Assembly: GCA_050179645.1 (NCBI GenBank) | Contig: JBFXEX010000006.1 | Coordinates: 1 to 64,000 of the forward strand | Length of the DNA: 64,000 bases | From: VAZQ01 sp050179645 | GTDB lineage: Bacteria; Pseudomonadota; Alphaproteobacteria; Rhizobiales; Xanthobacteraceae | Reading direction: 5' to 3' | Shown: piece after piece, positions 42,895 to 51,813 of the stretch | Position numbering within the stretch: the first letter of the stretch is position 1 | Layout: each line of letters starts with the position of its first letter | Made by a program: the position numbers and the translations under genes | The notes under the pieces: generated by a model | Database searches by the model: none | What the model was told of the DNA's origin: nothing | Seen by the model: only the letters and a program-made list of their open reading frames with translations

Positions 42895-44268
42895 ATGACT
42901 GTCTCGCCCGAGACCGCCCCGGCCCGCCCGGGCTTCGCCGATACGCTCGCGGTCTACCTCAAGCCGCGCGTGCTGATCGTGCTCTTCCTCGGCTTTTCGG
43001 CCGGTCTTCCGCTTGCTCTGTCCGGTTCGACGCTCCTGGTGTGGATGACCGAGGCGAAGGTCGACCTCGGCACCATCGGGCTGTTCGCGCTGGTCGGCAC
43101 GCCGTACACCATCAAATTCCTGTGGGCTCCGGTCGTCGATGCCCTCGATATCCCCTTCTTCGGCCGTCTTCTCGGCCGCAGAAGAGGCTGGCTTATCGCT
43201 TCGCAGTTCTTCCTGATCGCTTCCATCGTCTTCCTCGCATTCTGCGATCCCGCTCTTACGCCCTGGCTGGTCGCGCTCGGCGCCCTCCTGATCGCCACCG
43301 CCTCGGCGACCCAGGACATCGTCATCGACGCCTTCCGCATCGAGAGCCTGCCCAAGGACGAGCAGGCCTCCGGCATGGCGTCGTACGTTGCGGCCTACCG
43401 GATCGGCATGCTGGCCTCGACCGCGGGCGCCCTTTTCCTGGTCACCGAATTCGAAGGTCTGGGGTTCGGCAGGCACGACGCCTGGACCGCCAGCTACCTG
43501 ACGATGGCGGCGCTGGTGGTGGTCGGCATGGTCACCACGCTGATCGCGACCGAACCGGAAAAGTCCGCCGCCGCGGCCGCCAACCACGCCGCGCATGCCG
43601 GCGAGAACCCGCTGCGGCGCGTTGCCATCGCGGCCTATGGCGCGTTCTCCGAATTCCTCACCCGCGACGCGGCCATCGTCGTGCTCGCCTTCGTGGTGCT
43701 CTACAAGCTTTGCGATGCCTTCGCCGGCACGATGACGGCGCCGTTCGTCATCGACCTCGGATTTTCGCGCAATGACTACGCCGCGATCGTCAAGGTCGTC
43801 GGCCTTGCCGCCACGCTGATTGGCGGCTTCGCTGGCGGCGCGCTGGCAGTGGCTTACCCGCTCGCCACCTGCCTCTGGATCGGCGCGCTGCTGCAGTTGG
43901 CGTCGAACTTCGTCTTCACCTGGCAGGCGCTGATCGGCGTCAAGGTGTGGGCGCTGACCTTGACGATCATCGTCGAGAACTTCACCGGCGCGATCGGCAC
44001 GGTTATCTTCGTCGCCTACCTGTCGGCGCTGTGCCAGAGCCCGTTGCACACCGCGACGCAGTACGCGCTGCTTACCGCGCTCGCCGCGGTCGGCCGCACC
44101 TATATGTCGGCCGGCGCCGGCTTCGTCGCGGCCAGGACAGGCTGGCCGCTGTTCTTCATCATCAGCGCGACGACCGCATTGCCGAGCCTCGTGCTGCTCG
44201 CCTGGCTGCAGCAGCGCGGCCATTTCGCGTCGCTGGGCAAGCCGGTGCTGATCAGGGCCGAGGACTGA
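42895..44268 (+). CDS. AmpG-like MFS permease
   Basis: A 457-residue transporter with about 12-14 helices. GFSAGLPLALSGSTLLVWM and the KFLWAPVVD segment are typical of AmpG, which brings muropeptides into the cytoplasm for recycling. SATQDIVIDAFRIE is also family-specific. The ATG at 42895 is chosen to match the AmpG start; the frame extends 40 codons upstream without family similarity and no strong ribosome site is seen. Confidence 0.88.
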   Translation: MTVSPETAPARPGFADTLAVYLKPRVLIVLFLGFSAGLPLALSGSTLLVWMTEAKVDLGTIGLFALVGTPYTIKFLWAPVVDALDIPFFGRLLGRRRGWLIASQFFLIASIVFLAFCDPALTPWLVALGALLIATASATQDIVIDAFRIESLPKDEQASGMASYVAAYRIGMLASTAGALFLVTEFEGLGFGRHDAWTASYLTMAALVVVGMVTTLIATEPEKSAAAAANHAAHAGENPLRRVAIAAYGAFSEFLTRDAAIVVLAFVVLYKLCDAFAGTMTAPFVIDLGFSRNDYAAIVKVVGLAATLIGGFAGGALAVAYPLATCLWIGALLQLASNFVFTWQALIGVKVWALTLTIIVENFTGAIGTVIFVAYLSALCQSPLHTATQYALLTALAAVGRTYMSAGAGFVAARTGWPLFFIISATTALPSLVLLAWLQQRGHFASLGKPVLIRAED

Positions 44269-44344
44269 CGCCAAGACCGGTAGGCGGCACCGGCACCATC
44301 TCAGACTCATACGTTGCCGTCGCCTTGGAATCCCATTGCGGCTG

Positions 44345-45466
44345 CTACTGCGAGCGCAAAGGAACGGTCACCGCATCATAACCAAAGATCCAGGTCGGAT
44401 CGGTTGGATGGCGCAGAAAACTGTTTTCGGCCGAAATTCGCTGCACCTTGCTGATGCGCGACTGGCGGGTTGCCCGGTAAAGCGCAAAAGCCTCCGAATG
44501 ATCGTCCGACTGGAGAAGACATCGGGCCAGGATGGCCGCGTCTTCGATCGCCATCGCCGCACCGGAGGCCATGTAGGGCATCATGGCATGGCAGGCGTCG
44601 CCCAGCAGGACCAAGCGGCCCCTGCTCCACCGATCGATCGGCTCGATGTCCAGTATCGGCCATCTGGTGAGCTCGGGCGCCGTTTCGATCACTTTGCGAA
44701 CCTCGGGGTGAAAACCCTTGAAGGCATTCACGACCTCGTCCCGGGTGCAAAATTCCCAGGAGGCTTGCGAGTGCCATTCGCCTTTCGCGCTGGTCACGAG
44801 ATAAATCTCGTTGCGCGATTGTTCGATGTAGTAAATGAGGATGTGGCTCTCGGGTCCCCACCATTTCGTACAGTTGCGCACGTCGATGCCGAGCAGCGCC
44901 GAAGGATAGATCGCCCGGTGCGCCACCGCGCCGGTGAAGCGAGACTTGCCCGCGCCGACGATCTTCTCGCGGACCTTTGAGTTCACGCCGTCTGCCCCGA
45001 TGACAACGTCCGCCTCGACCACTGACCCATCGCCAAAAACCAGCCGCACCGCCTCGTCGCCCGGCTCTAACGCGGTAAGGCGCTTGTCAAAATGGACCGT
45101 CCCGGGCGCGACCTTTCCGAGGATCGCCGCATGCAGATCGTGGCGGTGAACGGTAATATAGCTGGCGCCGTACTGCTCCTCCCCCGTGGCTCCGAGAGGC
45201 AATTCAAAGAGCACTTCGCCGGTGTCCCATTTGCGGCTGGTGAACGTATCGGGGTGGATGCCGATTTTGCTGAGCCCGCTTTCCGCATCGAGCCAACGGA
45301 GAACTTTCAAGACATTGGCCGAAACGTGAATGCCGGCGCCTAACCGTTCAAAACTGCGAGCCTGCTCATAAACCGTGACCGTGAAACCCTCGCGCTGCAA
45401 CCAGGCGGCTACAGTGGCACCGCCAAGTCCGGCACCGATGACTGCGAAACGGGTCTCGCGCCTCAC
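44345..45466 (-). CDS. FAD-dependent aromatic monooxygenase, NicC/salicylate-hydroxylase type
   Basis: A 373-residue class A flavoprotein monooxygenase. FAD GxGxxG in FAVIGAGLGGATVA, the DG motif in VVIGADGVNSKVRE and the GD motif in LVLLGDACHAMMPYMASGA are complete. Overall it resembles 6-hydroxynicotinate 3-monooxygenase (NicC) more than salicylate hydroxylase: GASYITVHRHDLHA, KWWGPESHILIYY and WSRGRLVLLGDACH. I start it at the GTG at 45466 because GGAGGGG precedes it. It decarboxylates or hydroxylates a small aromatic acid with NAD(P)H and oxygen. The substrate is inferred. Confidence 0.85.
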   Translation of the reverse strand: MRRETRFAVIGAGLGGATVAAWLQREGFTVTVYEQARSFERLGAGIHVSANVLKVLRWLDAESGLSKIGIHPDTFTSRKWDTGEVLFELPLGATGEEQYGASYITVHRHDLHAAILGKVAPGTVHFDKRLTALEPGDEAVRLVFGDGSVVEADVVIGADGVNSKVREKIVGAGKSRFTGAVAHRAIYPSALLGIDVRNCTKWWGPESHILIYYIEQSRNEIYLVTSAKGEWHSQASWEFCTRDEVVNAFKGFHPEVRKVIETAPELTRWPILDIEPIDRWSRGRLVLLGDACHAMMPYMASGAAMAIEDAAILARCLLQSDDHSEAFALYRATRQSRISKVQRISAENSFLRHPTDPTWIFGYDAVTVPLRSQ

Positions 45467-45714
45467 CCTGGGTCCCCTCCACTGACGACTCTGCACTGCT
45501 CGAACGTCACGCCTCACGCCTGACCTGCAATATCGCACCGGGCGCAAACGCGACAAGTGCAGCCGATGCAGTGCAGGCGTACGGCTTCAAGGCCGGCGAC
45601 ATCGCGTCGATCATTCCGGCAGGCCTGCCCTTCGCAGGCCGTCCGCGAACATGGCGAGATCTTCCGGCCGGCGTAGCGGGATCCGATCCTCTAGGATCGG
45701 AGGCAATCTGCTTG

Positions 45715-46896
45715 TCAGACCACGACCTCCCGCCGCTCGCGGGCGGATTGCAGGATCGCCAGCGCGGTGGCGAGGGTCGCGCGGCCGAAGCGCGCATCAT
45801 GCAAGGGCGCGCGTCCGTGCCGTACCGCGCCGTAGAGATCGTCGAGCACCTCGCGACGGCCCGGCACGCCGGTACGCTGGGGCAGCGCAACTTCACGCAC
45901 ACCGTCGCGACCGTAGATCAGGACGCCATCCCTGGAGGCCCGCAGGTCGGCCTCCGCGCAGGTGACGATCATGGCGCCGAAATGCGGCTGGTGCGCCGGC
46001 GGCTCGTAGGCCCGCGCCCCCAACGCGAAGTTCCGCACCCGCAGCGCTGCCTCGTCCTCGTTGCGGCCGAGCAAGGCGCGGCGCGCGGCGCCGTGCTGAT
46101 CGGCAGCCTTTGGTGCGCCGCTTTCGGCGATCCAGAAGTGAAATTCGTCGGCGTCGAAGTGATCGTAACCCGAATAGGTGATGGTCGCCGCCGCCCCGCT
46201 TTCGTATTGCAGCAGCGCCGACGCCAGGCCCTCGGTCGGGCGCGAGGGATCGAGTTGCTGCGCAATCGCCCGTACCGAACGGATGTCGCCGCCGAGGACC
46301 CGAAGCGTATCGATCTGATGCGGGACCTGATTGAACAGGATGCCGCCGCCGCGCGCGGTGTCGAGCTCTTCGGGCCGCCGCGGGCGATAGATGAAATTGG
46401 TGTAATTCCACATCGCCACGAGGCCGAGCGGACCGACGTCGCCGGAGCGGACGATCTTACGCATCTCGCGGACCGCCGGATCAAAGCCGTGGGTGTGCCC
46501 GACGATCAGATGCACCTTGTTGCGGTCGACCGCTTCGACGATCGCATCGCAGTCCTCAAGCGTCAGCGCCAGCGGCTTCTCGACGACGACGTGCTTGCCG
46601 CACTCGGCGGCCAGGATCGCGTGCTCGCGATGAAACTGGTGGGGCGTGGCGATGTAGACCGCCTCGACGTCCGCGCGTTCGCACACCTGCCGGGCGTCTT
46701 CGAACGCCGCCGCCCCGAAATCGCGCGCAAATGCAGCCCGCGGATCAGGCTGCGGGTCGGCCGCCGCGACGATCCGGATGCCCGGATGCAAGGCGGCGGC
46801 ATGGACCATGACGGCGCCGGCCATGCCAAGCCCGACGATGCCGAGCGCCACGGGCGCGGCGAAATCGTAAGGATTGTCGGGGCTTCCCGGGTTCAT
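45715..46896 (-). CDS. Gfo/Idh/MocA family oxidoreductase, cis-dihydrodiol-dehydrogenase-like
   Basis: A 393-residue NAD(P)-dependent dehydrogenase with the Rossmann motif GIVGLGMAGAVMVHAA, the EKP signature (VVVEKPLAL) and the C-terminal substrate domain with GGGILFNQVPHQID. It resembles the phthalate 4,5-cis-dihydrodiol dehydrogenase (Pht4) branch. It is divergent from the Rieske dioxygenase across 110 bp, and a dioxygenase plus a Gfo/Idh dehydrogenase is the pairing used to make a catechol from an aromatic acid. Assignment to the diol-dehydrogenase step is inferred. Confidence 0.8.
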   Translation of the reverse strand: MNPGSPDNPYDFAAPVALGIVGLGMAGAVMVHAAALHPGIRIVAAADPQPDPRAAFARDFGAAAFEDARQVCERADVEAVYIATPHQFHREHAILAAECGKHVVVEKPLALTLEDCDAIVEAVDRNKVHLIVGHTHGFDPAVREMRKIVRSGDVGPLGLVAMWNYTNFIYRPRRPEELDTARGGGILFNQVPHQIDTLRVLGGDIRSVRAIAQQLDPSRPTEGLASALLQYESGAAATITYSGYDHFDADEFHFWIAESGAPKAADQHGAARRALLGRNEDEAALRVRNFALGARAYEPPAHQPHFGAMIVTCAEADLRASRDGVLIYGRDGVREVALPQRTGVPGRREVLDDLYGAVRHGRAPLHDARFGRATLATALAILQSARERREVVV

Positions 46897-47006
46897 GTCT
46901 GCCCTGCAAACCGGCCCGGACCGGACCGCTTGTGAATTATACTATGTTGAGTTAGATTAGTAATTGTCAAATTCAAAAATGATCCGCCTCCCAGAGAGGA
47001 GCCTGC
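46897..47006. promoter_or_regulatory. AT-rich divergent control region of the dioxygenase cluster
   Basis: The 110 bases between the dehydrogenase and dioxygenase genes contain an AT-rich core (about 46930-46980), unlike the GC-rich surroundings, bounded by GAATT and AATTC. Promoters for both directions and the IclR operator most likely lie here. No single operator can be named with confidence. Confidence 0.5.
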
Positions 47007-48284
47007 ATGCAAGCAACCACCGCGCCGTTCGTCGTCGAGAACCGCGACGAAAACACCTTCATGATCAATCGTGAAGTCTTCGTCTCCGAGGACCTGCTCA
47101 AGCGCGAGTGGGAGCGCATCTTCAGGACCTGCTGGATCTATGTCGGCCACGCCTCGGAGCTGAAGAACCCGGGCGACTTCCGCACCCGCCAGATCGCCGG
47201 CCGGCCGATCATCTTCTGCCGCGACCAGGCCGGCGAGGTCCGGGCGATGCTGAACGTCTGCAGCCACCGCGGCGCGATGGTCTGCCGCGAACGCGAGGGC
47301 AACACCCGCGGCTTCTATTGCATGTACCACGGCTGGACCTTCAATCCGGACGGCAGTTTGCGCGCGGTGCCGGGCATCGAAGACTACGGCCCGAAGTTCG
47401 ACCGCGTCGGACACGGCCTGAAGAACGTGCCGCGCTTCGAATCCTATCGCGATTTCTGGTTCCTCAACTTCGATCCGGACGCCGTGCCGCTCACCGACTA
47501 TCTGGCGGGAGCGAAGGACTACATCGACCTCGTGGTCGATCAGTCGCCGTCGGGCCGGATGGAGATCATCACCGGCACGCAGGAATACGAGATCAGGGCG
47601 AACTGGAAGCTCCTGGTCGAGAACTCGGTCGACGACTATCACATCATCGCCACGCACACGACGTGGATCCAGTACATGATCAACTCGGGCGTCAACATGA
47701 AGCGTCCGAAGGGCCAGCTTCTGCCGTCGAAGGGCAAGGGCATCGACCTCGGCAACGGCCACCTGACGATCGACAACCCGAACTATCGCGGACGGCCGGT
47801 GGCGGCCTGGATCTCGGTCTATGGCGAGGACGCCAAGGACGACATCGCGCAGATGCGCGCCGAACTGGAGCAGCGCCTCGGCCCGGCGCGCGCCGAGCGC
47901 GTCGCCAACACCAACCGCAATCTCGCGATCTTCCCGAACCTCGTCATCAACGACGGTTCCTCGGTGACGGTGCGCAGCTTCCAGCCGGTCGCTCCCGATC
48001 GCATGAAGGTGACGGCCTGGGCGCTCGGCACAGCCGAGGAAACGAAAGAGCAGCGCGCGCGCCGGCTGCACGCGTTCCTGACCTTCTATGGCCCCGGCGG
48101 CTTCGCCACCCCCGACGACGTCGCGGCGCTGGAATCCGCGCAGCAGTGCTACGCGGCCCACAGGGAAACGCACTGGAACGATCTCTCGCGGGGGATGCAC
48201 AAGCCGCCTGACCAGCAGCTCGACACCGACGAGGCCCACATCCGCTGCTTCTGGCGGCGCTGGTCGCAACTGATGGAGGCGTGA
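47007..48284 (+). CDS. Rieske aromatic-ring-hydroxylating dioxygenase, alpha subunit
   Basis: A 425-residue catalytic subunit. The Rieske [2Fe-2S] ligands are C85-x-H87 and C105-x-x-H108 (CSHRGAM and CMYHGW). The catalytic iron site is in VDDYHIIATH with the bridging Asp and two His. GAGGAG lies six bases before the ATG at 47007. The beta subunit follows three bases later. It should add two oxygen atoms to an aromatic acid, giving a cis-dihydrodiol. No ferredoxin or reductase gene is adjacent, so the electron donors must be encoded elsewhere. Confidence 0.93.
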   Translation: MQATTAPFVVENRDENTFMINREVFVSEDLLKREWERIFRTCWIYVGHASELKNPGDFRTRQIAGRPIIFCRDQAGEVRAMLNVCSHRGAMVCREREGNTRGFYCMYHGWTFNPDGSLRAVPGIEDYGPKFDRVGHGLKNVPRFESYRDFWFLNFDPDAVPLTDYLAGAKDYIDLVVDQSPSGRMEIITGTQEYEIRANWKLLVENSVDDYHIIATHTTWIQYMINSGVNMKRPKGQLLPSKGKGIDLGNGHLTIDNPNYRGRPVAAWISVYGEDAKDDIAQMRAELEQRLGPARAERVANTNRNLAIFPNLVINDGSSVTVRSFQPVAPDRMKVTAWALGTAEETKEQRARRLHAFLTFYGPGGFATPDDVAALESAQQCYAAHRETHWNDLSRGMHKPPDQQLDTDEAHIRCFWRRWSQLMEA

Positions 48285-48287
48285 CCG

Positions 48288-48791
48288 ATGGGCGCTCCCG
48301 ATTCGCTCCGCGCCACGACGCCAACCGAAGTCGAGCAGTTCCTCTACCGCGAGGCCGAATTGCTCGATGGCTGGCAACTGGACGACTGGCTGAAGCTGCT
48401 GACCGACGACGCCTCGTACTACGTGCCGCCGACCGACAAGCCGGAGGCGAGCCACGAGGAAGCGTTGTTCATCATCGCTGATGACGCCGTGCGCCTGAAG
48501 GAGCGCGTGATCCGCCTCAAGGATCCGAGCTGCCACGTCGAATACCCGCCGTCGCGCACGCGGCGGCTGGTGACCAATGTGCGGGTCAACGACCGGCCGG
48601 ACGGCACGATCGGGGTCAAGGCGAACTTCGTCGTCTACCGAAACCGTCGCGGCGGCGACAAGCGCACCTTCACCGGTGAGTACCGCTACATCCTGCATCG
48701 CCAGGACGGCGAGCTGCGCATCCATGAGCGGCGCGCGATCCTCGACGCTCAGGAGCTCGGAGAACTCGGCTCGGTCAGCTTCATTCTTTAG
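48288..48791 (+). CDS. Aromatic-ring-hydroxylating dioxygenase, beta subunit
   Basis: A 167-residue NTF2-fold subunit with EVEQFLYREAELLDGWQLDDWLKL at the start and the C-terminal LRIHERRAILDAQELG. Beta subunits stabilise the alpha3beta3 hexamer. Overlapping translational coupling is suggested: the GGAGG site lies at the alpha stop codon and the gap is three bases. Confidence 0.92.
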   Translation: MGAPDSLRATTPTEVEQFLYREAELLDGWQLDDWLKLLTDDASYYVPPTDKPEASHEEALFIIADDAVRLKERVIRLKDPSCHVEYPPSRTRRLVTNVRVNDRPDGTIGVKANFVVYRNRRGGDKRTFTGEYRYILHRQDGELRIHERRAILDAQELGELGSVSFIL

Positions 48792-48809
48792 TCAGGCGGG
48801 AGAATCCCC

Positions 48810-49583
48810 GTGGACATCGAGACGAAAGAACGGCCGGAACAGCGCCACATCCAGTCGATCGAGATCGGCTTCCGGCTGATCCGCGTTCTCGCCGAGGCGG
48901 GCGGCAAGCTGCCGCTGAAGACGCTTTCGGCGCGGGCCGACATGCCGCCCGGCAAGGCGCACCTCTACCTCGTCAGCTTCATGCGCATCGGCCTCGTCGT
49001 GCAGGATGCCGCCACGATGCACTACGGCCTCGGCCCCTATGCGCTGCAACTCGGCGTCGCGGCGCTCCAGCAGATCAGCCTGCCCGACCTGGCGCGGGGA
49101 CCGCTCGAAAAGCTCAACGCGCAATTCGAATTGCCGGCCTACCTATCCCTTTGGGGTCGCATGGGGCCGTTCATCGCCCTCAAGTTCGATGCCGACCTGC
49201 CGACGCCGTTCACCATCAAGGTGGGCTTCGTCTTTCCTCTGCTCAGCACCGCGACCGGCAACATCTTCCTCGCCCACATGCCCAAGCGCGAGACCGAGCC
49301 GCTGGTTGCGCGAGAAGGCACGCTCGACCCCGAGATGCTGGCGCGGCGCGACCAGATCGTTGCCCAGGTGCGCAAGGACGGGCTCGCCATTTCGAAGGGA
49401 CAGCTGTTCCGCGGATTTTCGGCGATCGCCGCGCCAATCTTCGACCATACCGGCAGCCTCGCGGGCAGCATTACGCTGCTTGGTATCGGCTCGCAGATCG
49501 ATCGCTCGCCGGGAGGCCCCGTGGCGACACAAGTCCGTCAAGCGGCGCACAAACTCAGCCAGGAGCTGGGATGCCCGCAATGA
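48810..49583 (+). CDS. IclR family transcriptional regulator
   Basis: A 257-residue regulator with an N-terminal winged helix (SIEIGFRLIRVLAEAGGKLP, HLYLVSFMRIGLV) and a C-terminal GAF-like effector domain (GRMGPFIALKFD, ISKGQLFRGFSAIAAPIFD). It starts at GTG 48810, 18 bases after the dioxygenase beta gene, and is probably co-transcribed with it. IclR proteins often activate aromatic-degradation genes on binding the substrate or an intermediate. Confidence 0.92.
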   Translation: MDIETKERPEQRHIQSIEIGFRLIRVLAEAGGKLPLKTLSARADMPPGKAHLYLVSFMRIGLVVQDAATMHYGLGPYALQLGVAALQQISLPDLARGPLEKLNAQFELPAYLSLWGRMGPFIALKFDADLPTPFTIKVGFVFPLLSTATGNIFLAHMPKRETEPLVAREGTLDPEMLARRDQIVAQVRKDGLAISKGQLFRGFSAIAAPIFDHTGSLAGSITLLGIGSQIDRSPGGPVATQVRQAAHKLSQELGCPQ

Positions 49584-49607
49584 TCGGGACGACGATAACG
49601 TAAGGCT

Positions 49608-50090
49608 TCACGCCGAGCGCCGGCGGCTCAAGACTCCCGCTACCGGGGTCAGCCAATGCCACCAGACCCATGGATTGCAGGCGATCTTCTGGTAGGTCAG
49701 CGCCCCGCCGTGCACCCCGTCCGCGTAATCGACCACCGCTCCGACGCCGACCACCGGAAAGCCGGAGGGCAGCAGAACGAAACGGACATGGACCTCCGAG
49801 TTCGTGGCGGTGAACTGGCCCTGGCCGACATTTGTCGTCGGGCCCTGGTAGCTGCCGTCCTGGCTGTTGAAGTTGGCACCGATCGTAACCTGTCCGGCCG
49901 CGCCCACCCGGTTTGACGTCACCGTGACGCTGACCAGCGGGATACGGTTGCGCTGCGGCGGCAGCGCAATCAGGCACTCCTGCGTCACGCTGATCGATAT
50001 CTCCGATCCGGCGGCCGGCAGCAGGACGCCGGATTGCGGTGCATCGGAGGGATTGGGACGCAGGCTCTGCCATAAGCGCGCTATATCCAT
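49608..50090 (-). CDS. Hypothetical protein
   Basis: A 160-residue protein I do not recognise. It is Ser/Gly/Val-rich with a predicted beta-sandwich pattern (VSVTVTSNRVGAAGQVTIGANF, FTATNSEVHVRFVLLPSGFPVVG) and a tryptophan-rich end (PWVWWHWLTP). No signal peptide or membrane helix is evident. The ATG at 50090 has AAGGAG about nine bases upstream. It converges with the IclR gene. A lectin- or capsid-like fold is one possibility but not supportable from sequence alone. Confidence 0.65.
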   Translation of the reverse strand: MDIARLWQSLRPNPSDAPQSGVLLPAAGSEISISVTQECLIALPPQRNRIPLVSVTVTSNRVGAAGQVTIGANFNSQDGSYQGPTTNVGQGQFTATNSEVHVRFVLLPSGFPVVGVGAVVDYADGVHGGALTYQKIACNPWVWWHWLTPVAGVLSRRRSA

Positions 50091-50341
50091 GTCCGCGATC
50101 TCCTTGCCGTGTTGCCGCCTCACCGCATTGAGTTTGCACGCTGGTGCCGGAACCCCCACAAGGGAAAGGAGCAGACTACAGTTCGCCGCTCGATACGATC
50201 AATCTCGACGCAGCATGCTTCACCAGACTGACGTGAAATAGATGACGTGTATACGGTACACGAGCCGTACGATGACACCGCGCCGATGCTCGTCATCCCG
50301 GCGCGTCGGGGCGACCGCGATCAGCCGAGGAGCGAGCAACT

Positions 50342-51694
50342 TTGGATCAGCGAACAGGTTCTGCATCGGTGCTGTGGTCGTCGTGCCTGGCGATGTTCGC
50401 GGTCGGCGCCAACAGCACGGCGATCATGGCCGCACTGCCGGACATGCGGATCGAGCTCTCGCTCTCTTCGGCCGGCGTTGAGTGGGCGGTGAATGCCTAT
50501 CTCGTCGTCTCCGCGGCCTGCATCGTGCTTGGCGGCCAGGCGGCGGACCGCTATGGCGCACGGCTCGCCTCGATCGCCGGGCTGGTCCTGTTCGGCCTCG
50601 CCTCGTGCATCATTGCGCTTGCCGGCTCACAGACCGAACTGCTCGCCGGACGAGCGTTGCAGGGCCTCGCGGCGGCGTTCGCAGTGCCGAGCACGCTTGC
50701 CGCCGTCGATGCCAGCGCCGCGCCGGAGCGCCGGGCAGCGGCGATCGGCGCGTGGACCGGCTTCCTGATGCTCGGCTTCAGCATCGGGCCGCTCCTCGGC
50801 GGCGCGCTCACCCACTTCACCAGTTGGCGGGCGATCTTCTGGCTCAACCTCCTCCTGATGTCGGTGGCGATTGCCGGGATGGCCTCGGCAGGCCTTGCCG
50901 GCGCGCATGGCGCTACGCGAAAACGACGCGCGGACTGGATCGGCTTCGTCCTGCTGGCCGTGCTGATGGTGTCGCTGGTGTTCGGCCTTCACGCCCTGCC
51001 GCATGCCGGGACAGCGCCGCTCTCAGTCGTCGTCCCGTTCGCGCTGGCAGCAATAGCCCTCGTTCTGATGCTGAATGTGGAGTCGCGCCACGAGGCCCCA
51101 CTGGTCGACCTCGGCTTCTTCACCCGGCGCGGCTTCGTCATGGGCGTTGCCATCGGCTCGCTGGCGATGTTCAGCATTATCAGCCTGCTGCTCTACTTCA
51201 ACCTGTATGCGCAGAGCCCGGACGGCCTCGGCTTCACCGCGCTGGAGGCGGGCGCCGCCCTGCTGCCGTTGAGCGCCGCACTGCTGGCGCTTGCTCTGTC
51301 GGCGTCCGCCGTGGCCAAGCGCGTCGGGCTGCGCAACGCCATGACGGGCGGCATGGCGCTGATCGCGATCGCCAGCGCCATGATCGGCCTGACGGTTGCC
51401 GGCCACGGCGGAATGATCCTGCTGGCGGCCGGTTTTCTGGCGATGGGCGCGGGTCTCGCGGTGCCGTATGCGCTCGCGCCGCGGCTCGCGCTGTCGGCGC
51501 TGTCGCCCGCGCAGGTGGGACAGGGATCGGGCATCGTCAACGCCTGCACGTTTCTCGGCGGCAGCGCCGGCGTGGCCGGCGGCGCCACCGCGCTGGCGCT
51601 GGGCGGTTTCCCCGCCGTGCTGACGATGATCGCGCTCGCCGGCATTGCCGGCGTCGTCCTCAGCCGCTGGATCGCGGAGACGCCGCCGGGTTAG
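50342..51694 (+). CDS. MFS drug/metabolite exporter (DHA2-like)
   Basis: A 450-residue transporter with 12-14 helices. Motif A appears as GGQAADRYGARLASI, and the starting VGANSTAIMAALPDM segment matches the EmrB/QacA-type conserved N-terminus. A TTG at 50342 with GAGGAG upstream gives this length; an ATG at 50393 is an alternative start. It could export an aromatic intermediate or toxic compound. Substrate unknown. Confidence 0.85.
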   Translation: MDQRTGSASVLWSSCLAMFAVGANSTAIMAALPDMRIELSLSSAGVEWAVNAYLVVSAACIVLGGQAADRYGARLASIAGLVLFGLASCIIALAGSQTELLAGRALQGLAAAFAVPSTLAAVDASAAPERRAAAIGAWTGFLMLGFSIGPLLGGALTHFTSWRAIFWLNLLLMSVAIAGMASAGLAGAHGATRKRRADWIGFVLLAVLMVSLVFGLHALPHAGTAPLSVVVPFALAAIALVLMLNVESRHEAPLVDLGFFTRRGFVMGVAIGSLAMFSIISLLLYFNLYAQSPDGLGFTALEAGAALLPLSAALLALALSASAVAKRVGLRNAMTGGMALIAIASAMIGLTVAGHGGMILLAAGFLAMGAGLAVPYALAPRLALSALSPAQVGQGSGIVNACTFLGGSAGVAGGATALALGGFPAVLTMIALAGIAGVVLSRWIAETPPG

Positions 51695-51700
51695 AGCTTC

Positions 51701-51794
51701 TCTCCGTTCGCCCCCGCAAAAGCGGGGACCCAGTACTGCCACAAATACCGAACGTTTGGCCCGGCTCCCCGCTTCCGCGGGGACGAACGGAGAA
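51701..51794. repeat. Palindromic intergenic repeat, family B
   Basis: Inverted repeat with ends TCTCCGTTCGCCCCCGC and GCGGGGACGAACGGAGA, inner AGCGGGGACCCAG and CTCCCCGCTT arms. It lies between convergent genes (the MFS exporter and TIR-TPR genes) and probably stops transcription from both sides. Confidence 0.88.
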
Positions 51795-51813
51795 ATGAGC
51801 GGTCGCTCTTCGC

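Noticed and set aside
42886..44310. A 474-residue antisense frame over the AmpG-like gene
   Set aside because: Highly charged, no recognisable domain; the sense frame encodes 12-14 membrane helices.
46893..48725. A 610-residue open frame antisense to the dioxygenase genes
   Set aside because: Typical shadow frame in GC-rich DNA; the opposite strand encodes clear Rieske dioxygenase subunits.
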